DNA from: an uncultured Alphaproteobacteria bacterium
Lineage (GTDB): Bacteria > Pseudomonadota > Alphaproteobacteria > HIMB59
DNA length: 64,000 nt
Assembly: GCA_902518505.1 (NCBI GenBank)
Contig: CABYGG010000005.1
Coordinates: 32,103-96,102 of the forward strand
Direction: 5' to 3'
This document shows, one piece after another, positions 26,296-34,774 of this stretch. Made by a program: the position numbers and the translations under genes. Positions within the stretch are counted from its first letter, which is position 1. The number at the start of each line of letters is the position of its first letter. Under the pieces are notes generated by a model. That model was not told the DNA's origin. It worked only from the letters and a program-made list of their open reading frames with translations, and made no database searches.

Positions 26296-27300
26296 ATGAG
26301 CAGTTTCCAAAAAAGAGTTTTTTCTGGTGTTCAACCAACAGGAACCCTGCATTTAGGTAACTATCTTGGTGCGATAAAAAACTTTGTAGAGCTTCAAAAA
26401 GAATTTGAATGTATTTATTGTGTTGTAGATCAACACGCCATTACTGTTGAGCAAAATCCAGCTGAGCTTCGCTCAAACACACTTGAGGTATTAGCTTCAT
26501 TTATTGCAGCAGGAGTGGACTATAAAAAACAGATTATATTTCAACAATCAAGTGTAGCAGAACACTCTCAGCTTGCTTGGGTATTTAATTGTGTTAGTCG
26601 AATTGGTTGGCTAAATAGAATGACACAATTTAAAGATAAAGCTGGTAAGAATAAAGAAAACGTAAGTGTTGGTTTAATGGTTTACCCTAATTTAATGGCA
26701 GCTGATATTCTTGCTTACCTTGCAACGCATGTTCCCGTGGGTGATGATCAAAAACAACATTTAGAACTGTCAAGAGACATTGCACAAAAATTTAATAATG
26801 ATTTTAAAGTAGACTTCTTTCCGCTGCCAGAACCACTTATTTATGGAAATGCGACAAGAGTAATGAGCCTTCGAGATGGAACTAAAAAGATGTCAAAATC
26901 TGATGCATCTGAATTTTCTAGAATTTTATTAACTGATAGTGATGATGATATAAGTTCTAAAATAAAAAAGGCAAAGTCTGACTCAGACCTTATTCCTGAT
27001 GACAAGGATCAATTACAAAATAAACCTGAATGCTTAAATTTAATTAATATTTTGTCCGCTTGTTCAAATGAAAGTGTTGAAAAAACTCTGGTAAGTTATG
27101 CTGGCAAAGAATACTCAAAATTAAAAAATGACCTTGCAGACAAATTAATTCAAGTTATAGGACCAATTAGAACCGAGATATTAAATCTTCTCAATAATAA
27201 GGATGAATTAAATAAAGTCCTAGATATGGGCAGCGAAAAAGCATCCACAATTGCAGGCCCAATTCTCAAAGAAGTCTATAAGATAGTCGGTTTTAGATAG
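26296..27300 (+). CDS. trpS: Tryptophanyl-tRNA synthetase
   Basis: Charges tRNA-Trp with tryptophan. The roughly 334-residue protein is normal in length for a class Ic synthetase. The HIGH-like motif is HLGNYLGA and the KMSKS motif is KKMSKSDAS (about 199). Substrate-binding segments FSGVQPTGTLHLGNY and HVPVGDDQKQHLELSRDIA are present. A TTG two codons earlier is possible, but the ATG at 26296 (MSSFQKRVF) is preferred. It belongs to the conserved glnD-(murJ)-trpS-nfuA series, with the murJ step missing. Confidence 0.96.
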   Translation: MSSFQKRVFSGVQPTGTLHLGNYLGAIKNFVELQKEFECIYCVVDQHAITVEQNPAELRSNTLEVLASFIAAGVDYKKQIIFQQSSVAEHSQLAWVFNCVSRIGWLNRMTQFKDKAGKNKENVSVGLMVYPNLMAADILAYLATHVPVGDDQKQHLELSRDIAQKFNNDFKVDFFPLPEPLIYGNATRVMSLRDGTKKMSKSDASEFSRILLTDSDDDISSKIKKAKSDSDLIPDDKDQLQNKPECLNLINILSACSNESVEKTLVSYAGKEYSKLKNDLADKLIQVIGPIRTEILNLLNNKDELNKVLDMGSEKASTIAGPILKEVYKIVGFR

Positions 27301-27345
27301 ACACTTTGGCTTGAAATTTCCAATTTTATAGACATATTATTAGCA

Positions 27346-27903
27346 ATGTTCGTACAAACTGAACCAACGCCTAACCCTGCAACCTTAAAGTTTTTGCCAG
27401 GAAAAGAGGTCATGAAAGACGGAACTATGTTCTATCAAAACCAAGAGTCTGCCTCAAATTCACCTTTGGCAATGAACTTGTTTAATATTAAAGGTGTTGA
27501 GGGTGTTTTTTTTGGGTCTGACTTTATCACTATAACCAAAGGCAAAGATAATGATTGGACGCTTATGAAACCTGCAATTTTGGGTTGTATCATTGAGCAC
27601 TTTACAATGAACAAACCTATTATCTCAGAGCAATCTGCATCAACTGGACATACAATTGATGAGAACGATAGTGATGTTGTAAAAAAGATCAAAGAACTTC
27701 TAGATAGTAAAGTAAGACCAGCTGTTGCTATGGACGGTGGAGATATCATATTTGACAAATATAATGAGGGAGTTGTATTTCTACAAATGCAAGGGGCCTG
27801 TCAGGGATGTCCGAGTTCAACGGCAACTTTAAAAATGGGAATTGAAAATATGCTAAAGCATTATATTCCCGAAGTCCGTGAAGTACGACCCGTTGAAGTC
27901 TAG
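27346..27903 (+). CDS. nfuA: NfuA-type iron-sulfur cluster scaffold/carrier protein
   Basis: Carries [4Fe-4S] clusters to target enzymes. The 185 residues have an N-terminal Nfu_N domain (MFVQTEPTPNPATLKFLPG, about 1-90) and a C-terminal NifU-like domain with RPAVAMDGGDIIF and the cluster-binding C-x2-C in GACQGCPSSTATLKMGIE (about 151-168). This is the usual alphaproteobacterial form. It follows trpS by 45 bases, and its end overlaps the next gene by 26 bases. Possible clients in the window include IspH, MiaB and Nth, all [4Fe-4S] proteins. Confidence 0.94.
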   Translation: MFVQTEPTPNPATLKFLPGKEVMKDGTMFYQNQESASNSPLAMNLFNIKGVEGVFFGSDFITITKGKDNDWTLMKPAILGCIIEHFTMNKPIISEQSASTGHTIDENDSDVVKKIKELLDSKVRPAVAMDGGDIIFDKYNEGVVFLQMQGACQGCPSSTATLKMGIENMLKHYIPEVREVRPVEV

Positions 27904-28729
27904 TCTTTTAATTTTTTTTTTTGGATTTTTATTAAATTCATCTCTTAACGCGGGAGAATTTCATAATTGGGTTGATTTAAATAAATATTATAAAAAAAAT
28001 AATTTTATTCCTGAAATTTTAACGCAAGAAAATATTGGTCATCTTCCTATAATATCAGAATTACCTGATGATTTTTCAGAAATACAAGATGTTTCAACAA
28101 AGAAAAAACTATTTTACCTCGTAACACTTCCTTTGATTTACAATGCGAATGCCTCAATCATGCAAGAACGAAGAATGGTAATCAATATAGAAAAAAAATT
28201 TACTAGAAAAGATTTAAATAAAAACGAAACTGACGAAATTATTAGGTTATCTAAAAAATATAAATTAGATTATAGCGAAATTAACACAAAACTTTTTAGA
28301 AAACTCAAACAACGTATTAATATTATCCCAGTGTCACTAGCTCTTGGGCAAGCAATTATTGAAAGTGGTTGGGGACAGTCTAGATTTGCAACTGAGGGAA
28401 ATGCTCTTTATGGTCAGTGGACTACAAGTGAAGACAAAGGAATCATTCCTCAAGACAGGGATGAGGATAAAACTCACGCAGTTTTAAAATTTAAAAATTT
28501 ATCAGAGAGTGTTGAGGCGTATATGTTTAATATCAATACCCATCAAGCTTATTATAATTTTCGTGTCATTAGACGTATTGATGAGCGCATAAAATACACA
28601 GATCCTATTAGTATGAAAGTGAAATATTTAGCAGCCTATGCTGAAATCGGCGATAAATATGTCGATAAATTAGAGCTGATCATCGCTTCAAATAATCTTC
28701 AAGAGTTTGATCGATTTAAATTTAATTAA
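27878..28729 (+). CDS. Bax-like glucosaminidase (peptidoglycan hydrolase family)
   Basis: Predicted exported N-acetylglucosaminidase that cuts glycan strands. The 283 residues start with a short basic segment and a hydrophobic stretch (SSLLIFFFGFLLNSSLNA, about 8-25) that looks like a signal peptide. The catalytic region has the glucosaminidase motif IIPVSLALGQAIIESGWG (about 149-166; Glu likely catalytic), followed by GNALYGQWTTSED and FKNLSESVEAYMFNINTH. It overlaps nfuA by 26 bases and is convergent with the polysaccharide deacetylase, overlapping it by 8 bases. Both neighbours act on envelope sugars. Confidence 0.85.
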   Translation: MKYDPLKSSLLIFFFGFLLNSSLNAGEFHNWVDLNKYYKKNNFIPEILTQENIGHLPIISELPDDFSEIQDVSTKKKLFYLVTLPLIYNANASIMQERRMVINIEKKFTRKDLNKNETDEIIRLSKKYKLDYSEINTKLFRKLKQRINIIPVSLALGQAIIESGWGQSRFATEGNALYGQWTTSEDKGIIPQDRDEDKTHAVLKFKNLSESVEAYMFNINTHQAYYNFRVIRRIDERIKYTDPISMKVKYLAAYAEIGDKYVDKLELIIASNNLQEFDRFKFN

Positions 28730-29723
28730 CTAAATACTGATAACCAAACCAGAAAATACCATTATTAACTTTTGTGCAATTGAACCTAAGTCTACCTTTT
28801 ACAGGTAAACGATTAAGTTCAACTAATAACTTATTATTAAGATTTGTAATTGTTGGATTAAATGATCCTTGAAAATCACTAATAAAACAATTTATGTTGG
28901 AAGAGTCCTCGTTAAAATCTAAAGCATATCTACTGATAGGCTCACTTTGATAAGGGTTGCCAGGTTCAATAAGCACATTATTAAAAGGTAAAACACTTGA
29001 TGCATCTTTTATTCGATTAATAGATCCGTAATTCTCATTCAAGGGGAATCTTGGAATAAAATATTTTTGATTAATTGAAAAGGCACCTGAATGTTGTCCA
29101 AATGCTGCATCAAAATACTGAGAAACTACTTTTTGTGCTATAGTGCTATTTTCACCAAAAGGATAAGCAAATAAATTTGGAGTAATACCTAAATTTTCAA
29201 AAATAAGATCCTGTGATTTTTCTATTTCATTCACAATTTCAATTTCACTAAGACTAGATAAACTTGAATGAGAGTGTGTGTGATTTTGAATATCTACACC
29301 ACGACTTAGTACACTTTTAAGCTGAGTCCAATTCATATAATTTTGTCCACCAACGTTTTCTGTATTTAAAAAAAGAGTGACTGGTATCTCATACTTTTCA
29401 AAAATAGGTAATCCCACCTCAAAAAATGATAAATATGCATCATCTACAGTTATTGAAATAGTTTTTTTTTGTAATTTATCTTCAGACAAAAGATCTCTAG
29501 CTAAAATAAAATAAAACCCCTGATCCTTTAAATACTCAAGATGACTTACTAATTGCTCTTCGCGTATATTTGTTGAGGGATACTTATTTTCACCAAATCG
29601 ATGATACATTAGAATATTATTTGGAATTGTATCATTCACACTTGTTGCATAGGATGTGCTAATTGGAAAAGTAAAATTTGACACAAAAATGATCAGTAAA
29701 GTAAAAAATTTTGAAATAGGCAT
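28722..29723 (-). CDS. Secreted polysaccharide deacetylase (NodB fold)
   Basis: Predicted extracytoplasmic carbohydrate esterase family 4 enzyme. With the start at 29723, the protein begins MPISKFFTLLIIFVSNFTF, a clear signal peptide ending near SYA. The NodB core has NILMYHRFGE, the catalytic Asp pair in ISITVDDAYLSF and the metal His pair in IQNHTHSHSSLS. A C-terminal domain of about 100 residues follows, with no motif I know. A longer frame reaches 29777, but its extra residues precede the signal peptide. The first ~35 bases overlap the start of tsaB head to head on the other strand, so their promoters lie inside each other's genes. Confidence 0.86.
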   Translation of the reverse strand: MPISKFFTLLIIFVSNFTFPISTSYATSVNDTIPNNILMYHRFGENKYPSTNIREEQLVSHLEYLKDQGFYFILARDLLSEDKLQKKTISITVDDAYLSFFEVGLPIFEKYEIPVTLFLNTENVGGQNYMNWTQLKSVLSRGVDIQNHTHSHSSLSSLSEIEIVNEIEKSQDLIFENLGITPNLFAYPFGENSTIAQKVVSQYFDAAFGQHSGAFSINQKYFIPRFPLNENYGSINRIKDASSVLPFNNVLIEPGNPYQSEPISRYALDFNEDSSNINCFISDFQGSFNPTITNLNNKLLVELNRLPVKGRLRFNCTKVNNGIFWFGYQYLVN

Positions 29724-30342
29724 CGATAGCTCTTTATCATACTGTTCAATTACTTTATTTAAAAATGAAAAAATCATTTGGGATAAAACTGTAAAAAGTG
29801 AGTATGGACATGAAAAAATATTATCCGAATTACTTCAAAACTTAGTAACTAAAACAAAAATAAAGGCTGATCATATCAAAAAATTGCATCTAAATTATGG
29901 ACCAGCACGCTTCACAGCAATAAGAAATTGTCACTCACTTATGAAAGGATTTTTTATAGATCATAAAGTAGAAATTGTGGGTTATTCTATCTTTGAGCAT
30001 TTCTTTTTAGGTATTAACAAAGAACTTACTAAAGATGTCTTGTGTGTGATTGACACAAATAGAAAAGATTTAGCTATTCAAAAGATTGATACTTCAGGGA
30101 GATTAGTTGGAAAGACAAAAACTTTAAAAATTGACTCAGACCTAGAGGATATATTGAGTCAAAACTATTTTTTAATAGGAAACGGATTAGAAAAACTAAA
30201 AAAAATTTCTGAATTTGCCTTTATTAAAAATAAAATTATTTCGCCAACAAAATTGAAATCAAATTATTTTATTAAAAAGCATTATAAGAAAAAATCTTAT
30301 TATAAATTCCCAAAAATAATTTATCCCTACTCTCCGATTTAA
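29689..30342 (+). CDS. tsaB: tRNA threonylcarbamoyladenosine biosynthesis protein TsaB
   Basis: TsaB dimerises with TsaD to make the universal t6A37 modification of ANN-decoding tRNAs. From ATG 29689 the protein has about 217 residues: an ASKHA fold with IGIDSSLSYCSITLFKNEK near the N-terminus, HEKILSELL, and LNYGPARFTAIRNCHSLMKGF, which corresponds to the GPGSFTGLR region. Sequence is diverged but the layout is typical. In other alphaproteobacteria tsaB precedes rimI; in this genome rimI is at 5.9 kb on the minus strand. The 5' end overlaps the deacetylase gene on the opposite strand. Confidence 0.82.
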   Translation: MISKVKNFEIGIDSSLSYCSITLFKNEKIIWDKTVKSEYGHEKILSELLQNLVTKTKIKADHIKKLHLNYGPARFTAIRNCHSLMKGFFIDHKVEIVGYSIFEHFFLGINKELTKDVLCVIDTNRKDLAIQKIDTSGRLVGKTKTLKIDSDLEDILSQNYFLIGNGLEKLKKISEFAFIKNKIISPTKLKSNYFIKKHYKKKSYYKFPKIIYPYSPI

Positions 30343-30345
30343 AAA

Positions 30346-30810
30346 TTAAAAATTTAAAAAAGAGTATTTTTTTTCCATATACTTTTGATGATAATCCTCT
30401 GCGGGACAGTAATTCTTAACGGGTTCTATAATAGTAGTAATTTTTTGATTAAATTGGCTTTCGTTCAATTTGTCTGTGATCTGCTTTGCTATTTCACATT
30501 GAGTTTCGTCATAATAGCCTATCAATGATCGGTATTGAGATCCTCGATCTGGGCCCTGTTGATTTAAAGTTGTTGGATCATGAATTTGATAAAAAAACTC
30601 CACAAGGTTGGTATATGAAACGAGATTTTCATCAAATTTTAAGAAAACGACTTCGGCATGGTTTGTATTACCTTTGCAAACTTCTTCGTAAGAAGTTTTA
30701 TCTGTTAAGCCTTGAGAGTAGCCTACTTGGGTTTCAATCACACCTTTGATCTCAGAAAATTTTTTTTCAGGCCCCCAAAAACATCCTGCTCCAAATAATG
30801 CTTTAGACAT
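30346..30810 (-). CDS. msrA: Peptide-methionine (S)-S-oxide reductase MsrA
   Basis: Repairs methionine S-sulfoxide in proteins. The 154-residue protein is short but complete: catalytic GAGCFWGPEKKF (Cys9), GVIETQVGYSQG, EVCKGNTNHAEVVFLKFD, HDPTTLNQQGPDRGSQYRS and a C-terminal CPAEDYHQKY with a likely resolving cysteine. It is convergent with tsaB, three bases between stops, and its start overlaps the DUF2805 gene by eight bases. Oxidative protein repair suits a light-exposed surface organism. Confidence 0.95.
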   Translation of the reverse strand: MSKALFGAGCFWGPEKKFSEIKGVIETQVGYSQGLTDKTSYEEVCKGNTNHAEVVFLKFDENLVSYTNLVEFFYQIHDPTTLNQQGPDRGSQYRSLIGYYDETQCEIAKQITDKLNESQFNQKITTIIEPVKNYCPAEDYHQKYMEKKYSFLNF

Positions 30811-31021
30811 TATCTTTTCCTTTTAGTTGTGTCTTTTGAGCACTTCTTTGGTGAATTCTCTCTCTCCAAATTTCATAGCTTTTTTGTTTAATATTTTTTT
30901 TCATAATTTTTTTAACATCACCCTCATCAATTTCATAAATTTTTTTGATATGACTAAAATCTGTTTGATCATCCCAAGCCATTTGAATTATTTCGCTAAT
31001 CTGAGATTGATTAAATTTCAT
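30803..31021 (-). CDS. DUF2805 small conserved protein
   Basis: A 72-residue cytoplasmic protein of unknown function that matches the small family often labelled TIGR03643/DUF2805. The pattern is FNQSQISEIIQMAWDDQTDF (about 3-22), then an acidic helix and SYEIWRERIHQRSAQKTQ near the end. It looks like a helix-turn-helix-sized helical bundle. It overlaps msrA by eight bases, and the SMP-30 gene ends two bases before its start, forming a three-gene group. Confidence 0.75.
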   Translation of the reverse strand: MKFNQSQISEIIQMAWDDQTDFSHIKKIYEIDEGDVKKIMKKNIKQKSYEIWRERIHQRSAQKTQLKGKDNV

Positions 31022-31023
31022 AC

Positions 31024-31935
31024 TTAATGATACAAATCAGGGATATTTTCAGATCTATAACAATTTGAAGCATAACCTTGTTCTTGGGTAACAAACTTAA
31101 ACAGTTTTCCTGCATGCGGTTGTCTTTCTGCTTCAATATCGTTGAGACCAACAGATGCAGTTGTAATAAAAAGCTCATTGAGATTTTTCCCACCAAAAGT
31201 GCAACTTGTTACTTTTGAAACAGGAAGTTGTAAAATTAATTTAAGTGAACCTTTTTTATCAAAACAACAAACCTTGCCACTTCCCCACATTGCTACCCAT
31301 AAGTTACCATTTTTATCAACTGTCATTCCATCTGGGTTTCCATCGATTTTATTCATGGAGAGAAAAACTTTTTTATTTATTCCGTTTCCTGACAAATCAT
31401 TGATAGAAAAAATATAAATAATTCTTTTTATAGAGTCAGTTACATAACCTACATTTCTCTCGTAGTCAAAAACTGGTCCATTTGAAATAATATAGGAGTT
31501 ATCTGAGTAAATTGGTTTTAAATTGGAGTCATGACATATAACTTTTCCAGTCTGAGACTTTTGTTGAATATCCATTGTTGATATCCAAATTTGTCCATTT
31601 AAATCTATGTCTGCATCATTAATCCTGTTATTTGGACTATCAAAATTGATCTTTGTTAGAAGCTGTTTTTTAGATAATGAGGGATGAATTGAATAAAGAG
31701 AGTCGTATGAGCTCATGATATAATTTTTATTATCTTGTAAAAGAATATTGGTGACACCGTCTTGTACTGAATATTGACGTTCTTTGTTATTATCTTGATC
31801 AGTTTCAATTATTTTATTTTCATAAATATCCACCCATAGCAGCTTATCGTGCCTCCAATCCCAAATTGGTCTTTGACCTAGAACACTTTTATATGATTGA
31901 TGGCAAACAGACGGTTGCTCGTATTTAATTCTCAC
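31024..31935 (-). CDS. SMP-30/gluconolactonase-like protein
   Basis: Six-bladed beta-propeller lactonase-type enzyme; sugar lactones or similar compounds are likely substrates, but the true one is unknown. The 303 residues contain family blocks LGQRPIWDWRHDKLLWVDI (about 19-37), RINDADIDLNGQIWISTM (about 103-120), DGMTVDKNGNLWVAMWGSG (about 201-219) and a late GKNLNELFITTAS. The acidic residues used for metal binding appear kept. It is the first gene of the group with DUF2805 and msrA. No signal peptide is apparent. Confidence 0.83.
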   Translation of the reverse strand: MRIKYEQPSVCHQSYKSVLGQRPIWDWRHDKLLWVDIYENKIIETDQDNNKERQYSVQDGVTNILLQDNKNYIMSSYDSLYSIHPSLSKKQLLTKINFDSPNNRINDADIDLNGQIWISTMDIQQKSQTGKVICHDSNLKPIYSDNSYIISNGPVFDYERNVGYVTDSIKRIIYIFSINDLSGNGINKKVFLSMNKIDGNPDGMTVDKNGNLWVAMWGSGKVCCFDKKGSLKLILQLPVSKVTSCTFGGKNLNELFITTASVGLNDIEAERQPHAGKLFKFVTQEQGYASNCYRSENIPDLYH

Positions 31936-32061
31936 AAAGATGATTATAAACTAAATATTTAGATGAAAAAAGGATGTTGGAGATTTGTTTTGATTGTCTT
32001 ATCGTGTTTTTAATATAGAAATTGCATGAGCAATTTGTTTTCTTATTGATTTAAGAGTTTG
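31936..32061. other. 126-base divergent gap upstream of the SMP-30 gene and a lipoprotein gene
   Basis: Very AT-rich. It contains a 7-bp perfect hairpin AAATTGC-ATGA-GCAATTT (32019-32036) followed by GTTTTCTT. It has the form of a weak terminator or leader structure for the plus-strand gene, but its stem is AT-poor in GC pairs. Promoters for both flanking genes should lie here; I cannot assign their boxes. Confidence 0.35.
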
Positions 32062-32478
32062 ATGAATTTAGTTAAATTATCTAAATATTTTATTTTTATT
32101 TCTTTTCTGATTATAGCAACAGGCTGTGAAACAACTGATGTGGAAGAGAAAGTAATAAAACCAGAGCCTGTACCTAAAATTATATATACCCCAGAAGTAG
32201 AGGAAACTGTTGAGGAAAGTGATGAAATTGTTGAGCATTTCAAAGGTGTAGAACTATTTTTAAATAAATCGCTAAATGATTTAATTTTAAAATATGGAAA
32301 AGTTGATTTTTCAAAAATTGAGAGTGTTTATGAATTCCACAGATATAACACTGATAATTGTAGAATCTTTATACAAAACAGATCTGTAGATAAAACAATA
32401 ATAAACATTACGATTTACAACTATAAAAAGAATTTGTTTATCGAAATATACTTAAAAGATTTGTGTACTGATATTTAA
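32062..32478 (+). CDS. Small predicted lipoprotein, function unknown
   Basis: About 138 residues. The N-terminus has a charged start, a hydrophobic stretch (FIFISFLIIATGC) and a lipobox with Cys near residue 21, so it is probably acylated and envelope-anchored. An acidic, proline-containing linker (about 23-60) follows, then a globular region with LNKSLNDLILKYGKVDFSK and CRIFIQNRS. That region resembles the short SmpA/BamE-like or sulfur-relay-type modules in other small lipoproteins, without a firm match. A TTG at 32059 is an alternative start. It is followed after 41 bases by another exported protein. Confidence 0.6.
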   Translation: MNLVKLSKYFIFISFLIIATGCETTDVEEKVIKPEPVPKIIYTPEVEETVEESDEIVEHFKGVELFLNKSLNDLILKYGKVDFSKIESVYEFHRYNTDNCRIFIQNRSVDKTIINITIYNYKKNLFIEIYLKDLCTDI

Positions 32479-32519
32479 AATAGATAATAGTTTAATAACA
32501 AATAATATAATTCTTAATT

Positions 32520-32918
32520 ATGAAATTTAAGTATGGGATATTTATTTTATTTTTCTCAATAAATTGTTTTGCTCATCATCCAGGAAATCAGATAGATGCT
32601 GATAAGCCTTACCCTTCAATTAATTTAACAGTCATTAAAGATAAAATTGATGGTTACAATATTTTTATAGATTTAAAAAATTTTAATCTAAACCCTTCAG
32701 AAATTGGAGGTGAAAATATTTCAAACTCTGGATATTTACAGCTTTTTATAAATGATATAAGAGTCACAAGAATTTATTCTGACTGGGTACACGTACCTCA
32801 ACGTTTTTTTAATCTGAAAGAAAACTTTATCAAAATTACAATTCATTCCTATCTCCATGATCAGTTTACTATTAAGGGGAAACCAATAGAACACATAGTA
32901 AAAGTTAACGATAATTAA
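32520..32918 (+). CDS. Exported protein with His-His mature N-terminus, function unknown
   Basis: A 132-residue protein with a signal peptide (MKFKYGIFILFFSINCFA). If cleaved there, the mature chain starts HHPGNQIDADKPYPS. The rest looks like a beta-sandwich with DGYNIFIDLKNFNLNP, GYLQLFINDIRVTRIYSDWVHVP and an unusually Tyr/Phe-rich end. A free N-terminal histidine is used by copper-binding histidine-brace proteins such as CopC relatives, but I cannot show that fold here. It follows the small lipoprotein gene by 41 bases, possibly in one operon. Confidence 0.55.
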   Translation: MKFKYGIFILFFSINCFAHHPGNQIDADKPYPSINLTVIKDKIDGYNIFIDLKNFNLNPSEIGGENISNSGYLQLFINDIRVTRIYSDWVHVPQRFFNLKENFIKITIHSYLHDQFTIKGKPIEHIVKVNDN

Positions 32919-32998
32919 ATTTAAATTAAAGAATTTAAAAAACTTACTCTATGTAAAAAGTTAAATAAATTTCGGATTTTCTAAAAATAAATAGTTAC

Positions 32999-33472
32999 TC
33001 AAGCTTTATAAGGAAGTGAAGAGTGATGCAAAACTATTTTTAATATATCGTTTTCAGTTTTTTTATATCCCCAGCTCTTATCAACTTTGACAGAGGTTCC
33101 TTCTTTGTTTATCAACGTTACCCAACCCATCCACATTGCTACATTTTGATCTATAAACACAGATGATGTTTCTGATTTGACTTCGAGCCAATCTTTAATT
33201 CCAAAACCACTGTCTGTTGGGTACTTTGGGTTATTTCCAACAAAGTATGAAAGTGCTCCCTCTTTGTCTAGTCGAAATGTTTGATTACCGCCACTAAGAG
33301 TTGGTTTAAATAATACTGGTCCTAACTCAAACCCATAAAGATTATCTAACATTTCGTTTGCAACTAAAGTTGCTTGATCAATACCTTTTTTTTCATAAGC
33401 TTGTGAAATTGCAATCATGCTCTCTCCCCAAGCAGTACGAGAATTCTTTATATCATTTTCATCTATTGTCAT
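32999..33472 (-). CDS. NTF2/SnoaL-like protein
   Basis: A 157-residue cytoplasmic protein with a cone-shaped NTF2/SnoaL-like sequence pattern: TAWGESMIAISQAYEKKGID at the N-terminus, DNLYGFELGPVLFKPTLSG and ALSYFVGNNPKYPTDSGFGIKDW in the middle, and a final strand LKIVLHHSSLPYK. Marine relatives are often mislabelled as phosphoribosyl-AMP cyclohydrolase, whose metal motifs are absent here. Substrate and role are unknown. It stands alone, 37 bases after crtE on the same strand. Confidence 0.6.
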   Translation of the reverse strand: MTIDENDIKNSRTAWGESMIAISQAYEKKGIDQATLVANEMLDNLYGFELGPVLFKPTLSGGNQTFRLDKEGALSYFVGNNPKYPTDSGFGIKDWLEVKSETSSVFIDQNVAMWMGWVTLINKEGTSVKVDKSWGYKKTENDILKIVLHHSSLPYKA

Positions 33473-33509
33473 TGGCTATGTGTTATTTCATATTTATAGA
33501 AATGATTAT

Positions 33510-34409
33510 TCATTTTATACGATTAACAATAAAATTAACAAGACTCGACATATATAGCAAGGGTTCCCTCTTTTTGTTAAAAAAGCTTTGCATTCCTTTG
33601 TAATTTCTATTTTGAATCAGTTTTAAATAATTAATACATTCAGTACGATTAAGCTTATATGCAATATTTGCTTTTTGTGAGTCTTTTTTAATTTTCTTTC
33701 CAACTTTTTTCTCATTGCCCCATCTATCCAACATATCATCAGTAACTTGAAAAATTTTTCCAATTGTATCTCCAATTTTTTTTAGTTCTCTTTTTTTATT
33801 TAAATTTAATTTTTTTACAGTTAGAAGAAGATTGAAACATAAACTAAATAATGCACCTGTTTTTAAAAGATGCATTGTCTCTATATCCTTTATTGTTGAA
33901 TTTTTTTTCATGTAAATATCCATAGATTGTCCTGCAATTAAACCCTCCAAACCATTAGCTTTTGAAAGCATCTGTATTGATTTGATTTTCTGATTATCAG
34001 AGAGATTTTTTGACTCTGCTAGCGTTTTTACTGATAAAACTTGAAACATATCTCCAGCTAAGACAGCAGTTGCCTCATCAAATTTTTTATGCACAGTTAA
34101 TTTACCCCTTCTATAGTCATCGTTATCCATAGACGGTAAATCATCGTGGATTAGTGAGTGCAGGTGAACACATTCTATCGAAAGGGCAAAGTCATCTAAT
34201 ATTTTCGGCTTAATATTTAAATATAAACCCATTCGACAAAGCAAGAACGGTCTAATCCTCTTTCCACCAGTTTTGGCAAAATAAATCATTGCCTTCTTAA
34301 TTCGTTTATCGGGTGACTTTAATTCTTGTATGTGTCTAATAAGCTTTTTATCAAAATTCACAGAAAATAATTTAATTTGCTTTTTCTCGAACTTTTCACT
34401 TATTTTCAT
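33510..34409 (-). CDS. crtE: Polyprenyl diphosphate synthase, probable geranylgeranyl diphosphate synthase CrtE
   Basis: Condenses isopentenyl and allylic diphosphates to supply carotenoid synthesis. The 299 residues hold the first Asp-rich motif DDLPSMDNDD (two-residue insertion, bacterial type II), RRGKLTVHKKFDEATAVLAGDM and the second Asp-rich motif FQVTDDMLD (about 218-226). His at the fifth position before the first motif, where farnesyl synthases usually have Tyr, weakly favours a longer product. IspA-type farnesyl synthase is the alternative. Its position divergent from proteorhodopsin and close to crtI-B-Y supports CrtE. Confidence 0.8.
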   Translation of the reverse strand: MKISEKFEKKQIKLFSVNFDKKLIRHIQELKSPDKRIKKAMIYFAKTGGKRIRPFLLCRMGLYLNIKPKILDDFALSIECVHLHSLIHDDLPSMDNDDYRRGKLTVHKKFDEATAVLAGDMFQVLSVKTLAESKNLSDNQKIKSIQMLSKANGLEGLIAGQSMDIYMKKNSTIKDIETMHLLKTGALFSLCFNLLLTVKKLNLNKKRELKKIGDTIGKIFQVTDDMLDRWGNEKKVGKKIKKDSQKANIAYKLNRTECINYLKLIQNRNYKGMQSFFNKKREPLLYMSSLVNFIVNRIK

Positions 34410-34413
34410 TTAA

Positions 34414-34635
34414 TTACAAGTTATCCAAGTAATGAGAGGTGTGATTATCGAAAATGAATATAATTACACCTATAAAAACAAGGTAAACAAAGAAATTAAT
34501 GATTTTCTTAGTTTTTTTGTTATTTATGTAGCTTTTATTGAATTTCAGTATTATCCATAGCAATAGTGTGGATAAAAAGAATAAAAACCCATTAAACATT
34601 ACACTATCTTGAAAAATAGCCATTTTTTTACCCAC
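34414..34635 (-). CDS. Small two-helix membrane protein beside crtE
   Basis: A 73-residue protein with two hydrophobic helices (about 15-32 and 45-62) separated by a Lys-rich loop NKSYINNKKTKK, ending in NHTSHYLDNL. An internal start MAIFQDSV four residues in is possible. It lies four bases upstream of crtE on the same strand and opposes proteorhodopsin across a 139-base promoter region, so it is probably co-transcribed with crtE. No family recognised. Confidence 0.6.
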   Translation of the reverse strand: MGKKMAIFQDSVMFNGFLFFLSTLLLWIILKFNKSYINNKKTKKIINFFVYLVFIGVIIFIFDNHTSHYLDNL

Positions 34636-34679
34636 TATACTCCCAAAATATATTAATAAAAGTCATATTAGGTATTTTT

Positions 34680-34774
34680 TTTTTGCAATTTATACCTATA
34701 ATCCCCTGAAATTAACAAATCCTTACATTTAGGATTCTGTTATAAGTTTTAGAACTTAAGAAAAGGAGTACTCA
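34680..34774 (+). promoter_or_regulatory. Proteorhodopsin promoter and leader
   Basis: A TATAAT box at 34697-34702 would start RNA near 34709 and give a leader of about 65 bases; no clear -35 box is seen in the T run upstream. The leader has a hairpin AATCCT-(7)-AGGATT (34718-34736) and a good ribosome-binding site AGGAG (34764-34768) six bases before the ATG. The divergent small-membrane-protein and crtE transcript must start in the same 139-base gap. Confidence 0.55.

Noticed and set aside
33510..34409. Farnesyl diphosphate synthase IspA instead of CrtE
   Set aside because: Not excluded, but the photosystem neighbourhood and the His before the first Asp motif favour CrtE; kept as the alternative in the annotation.
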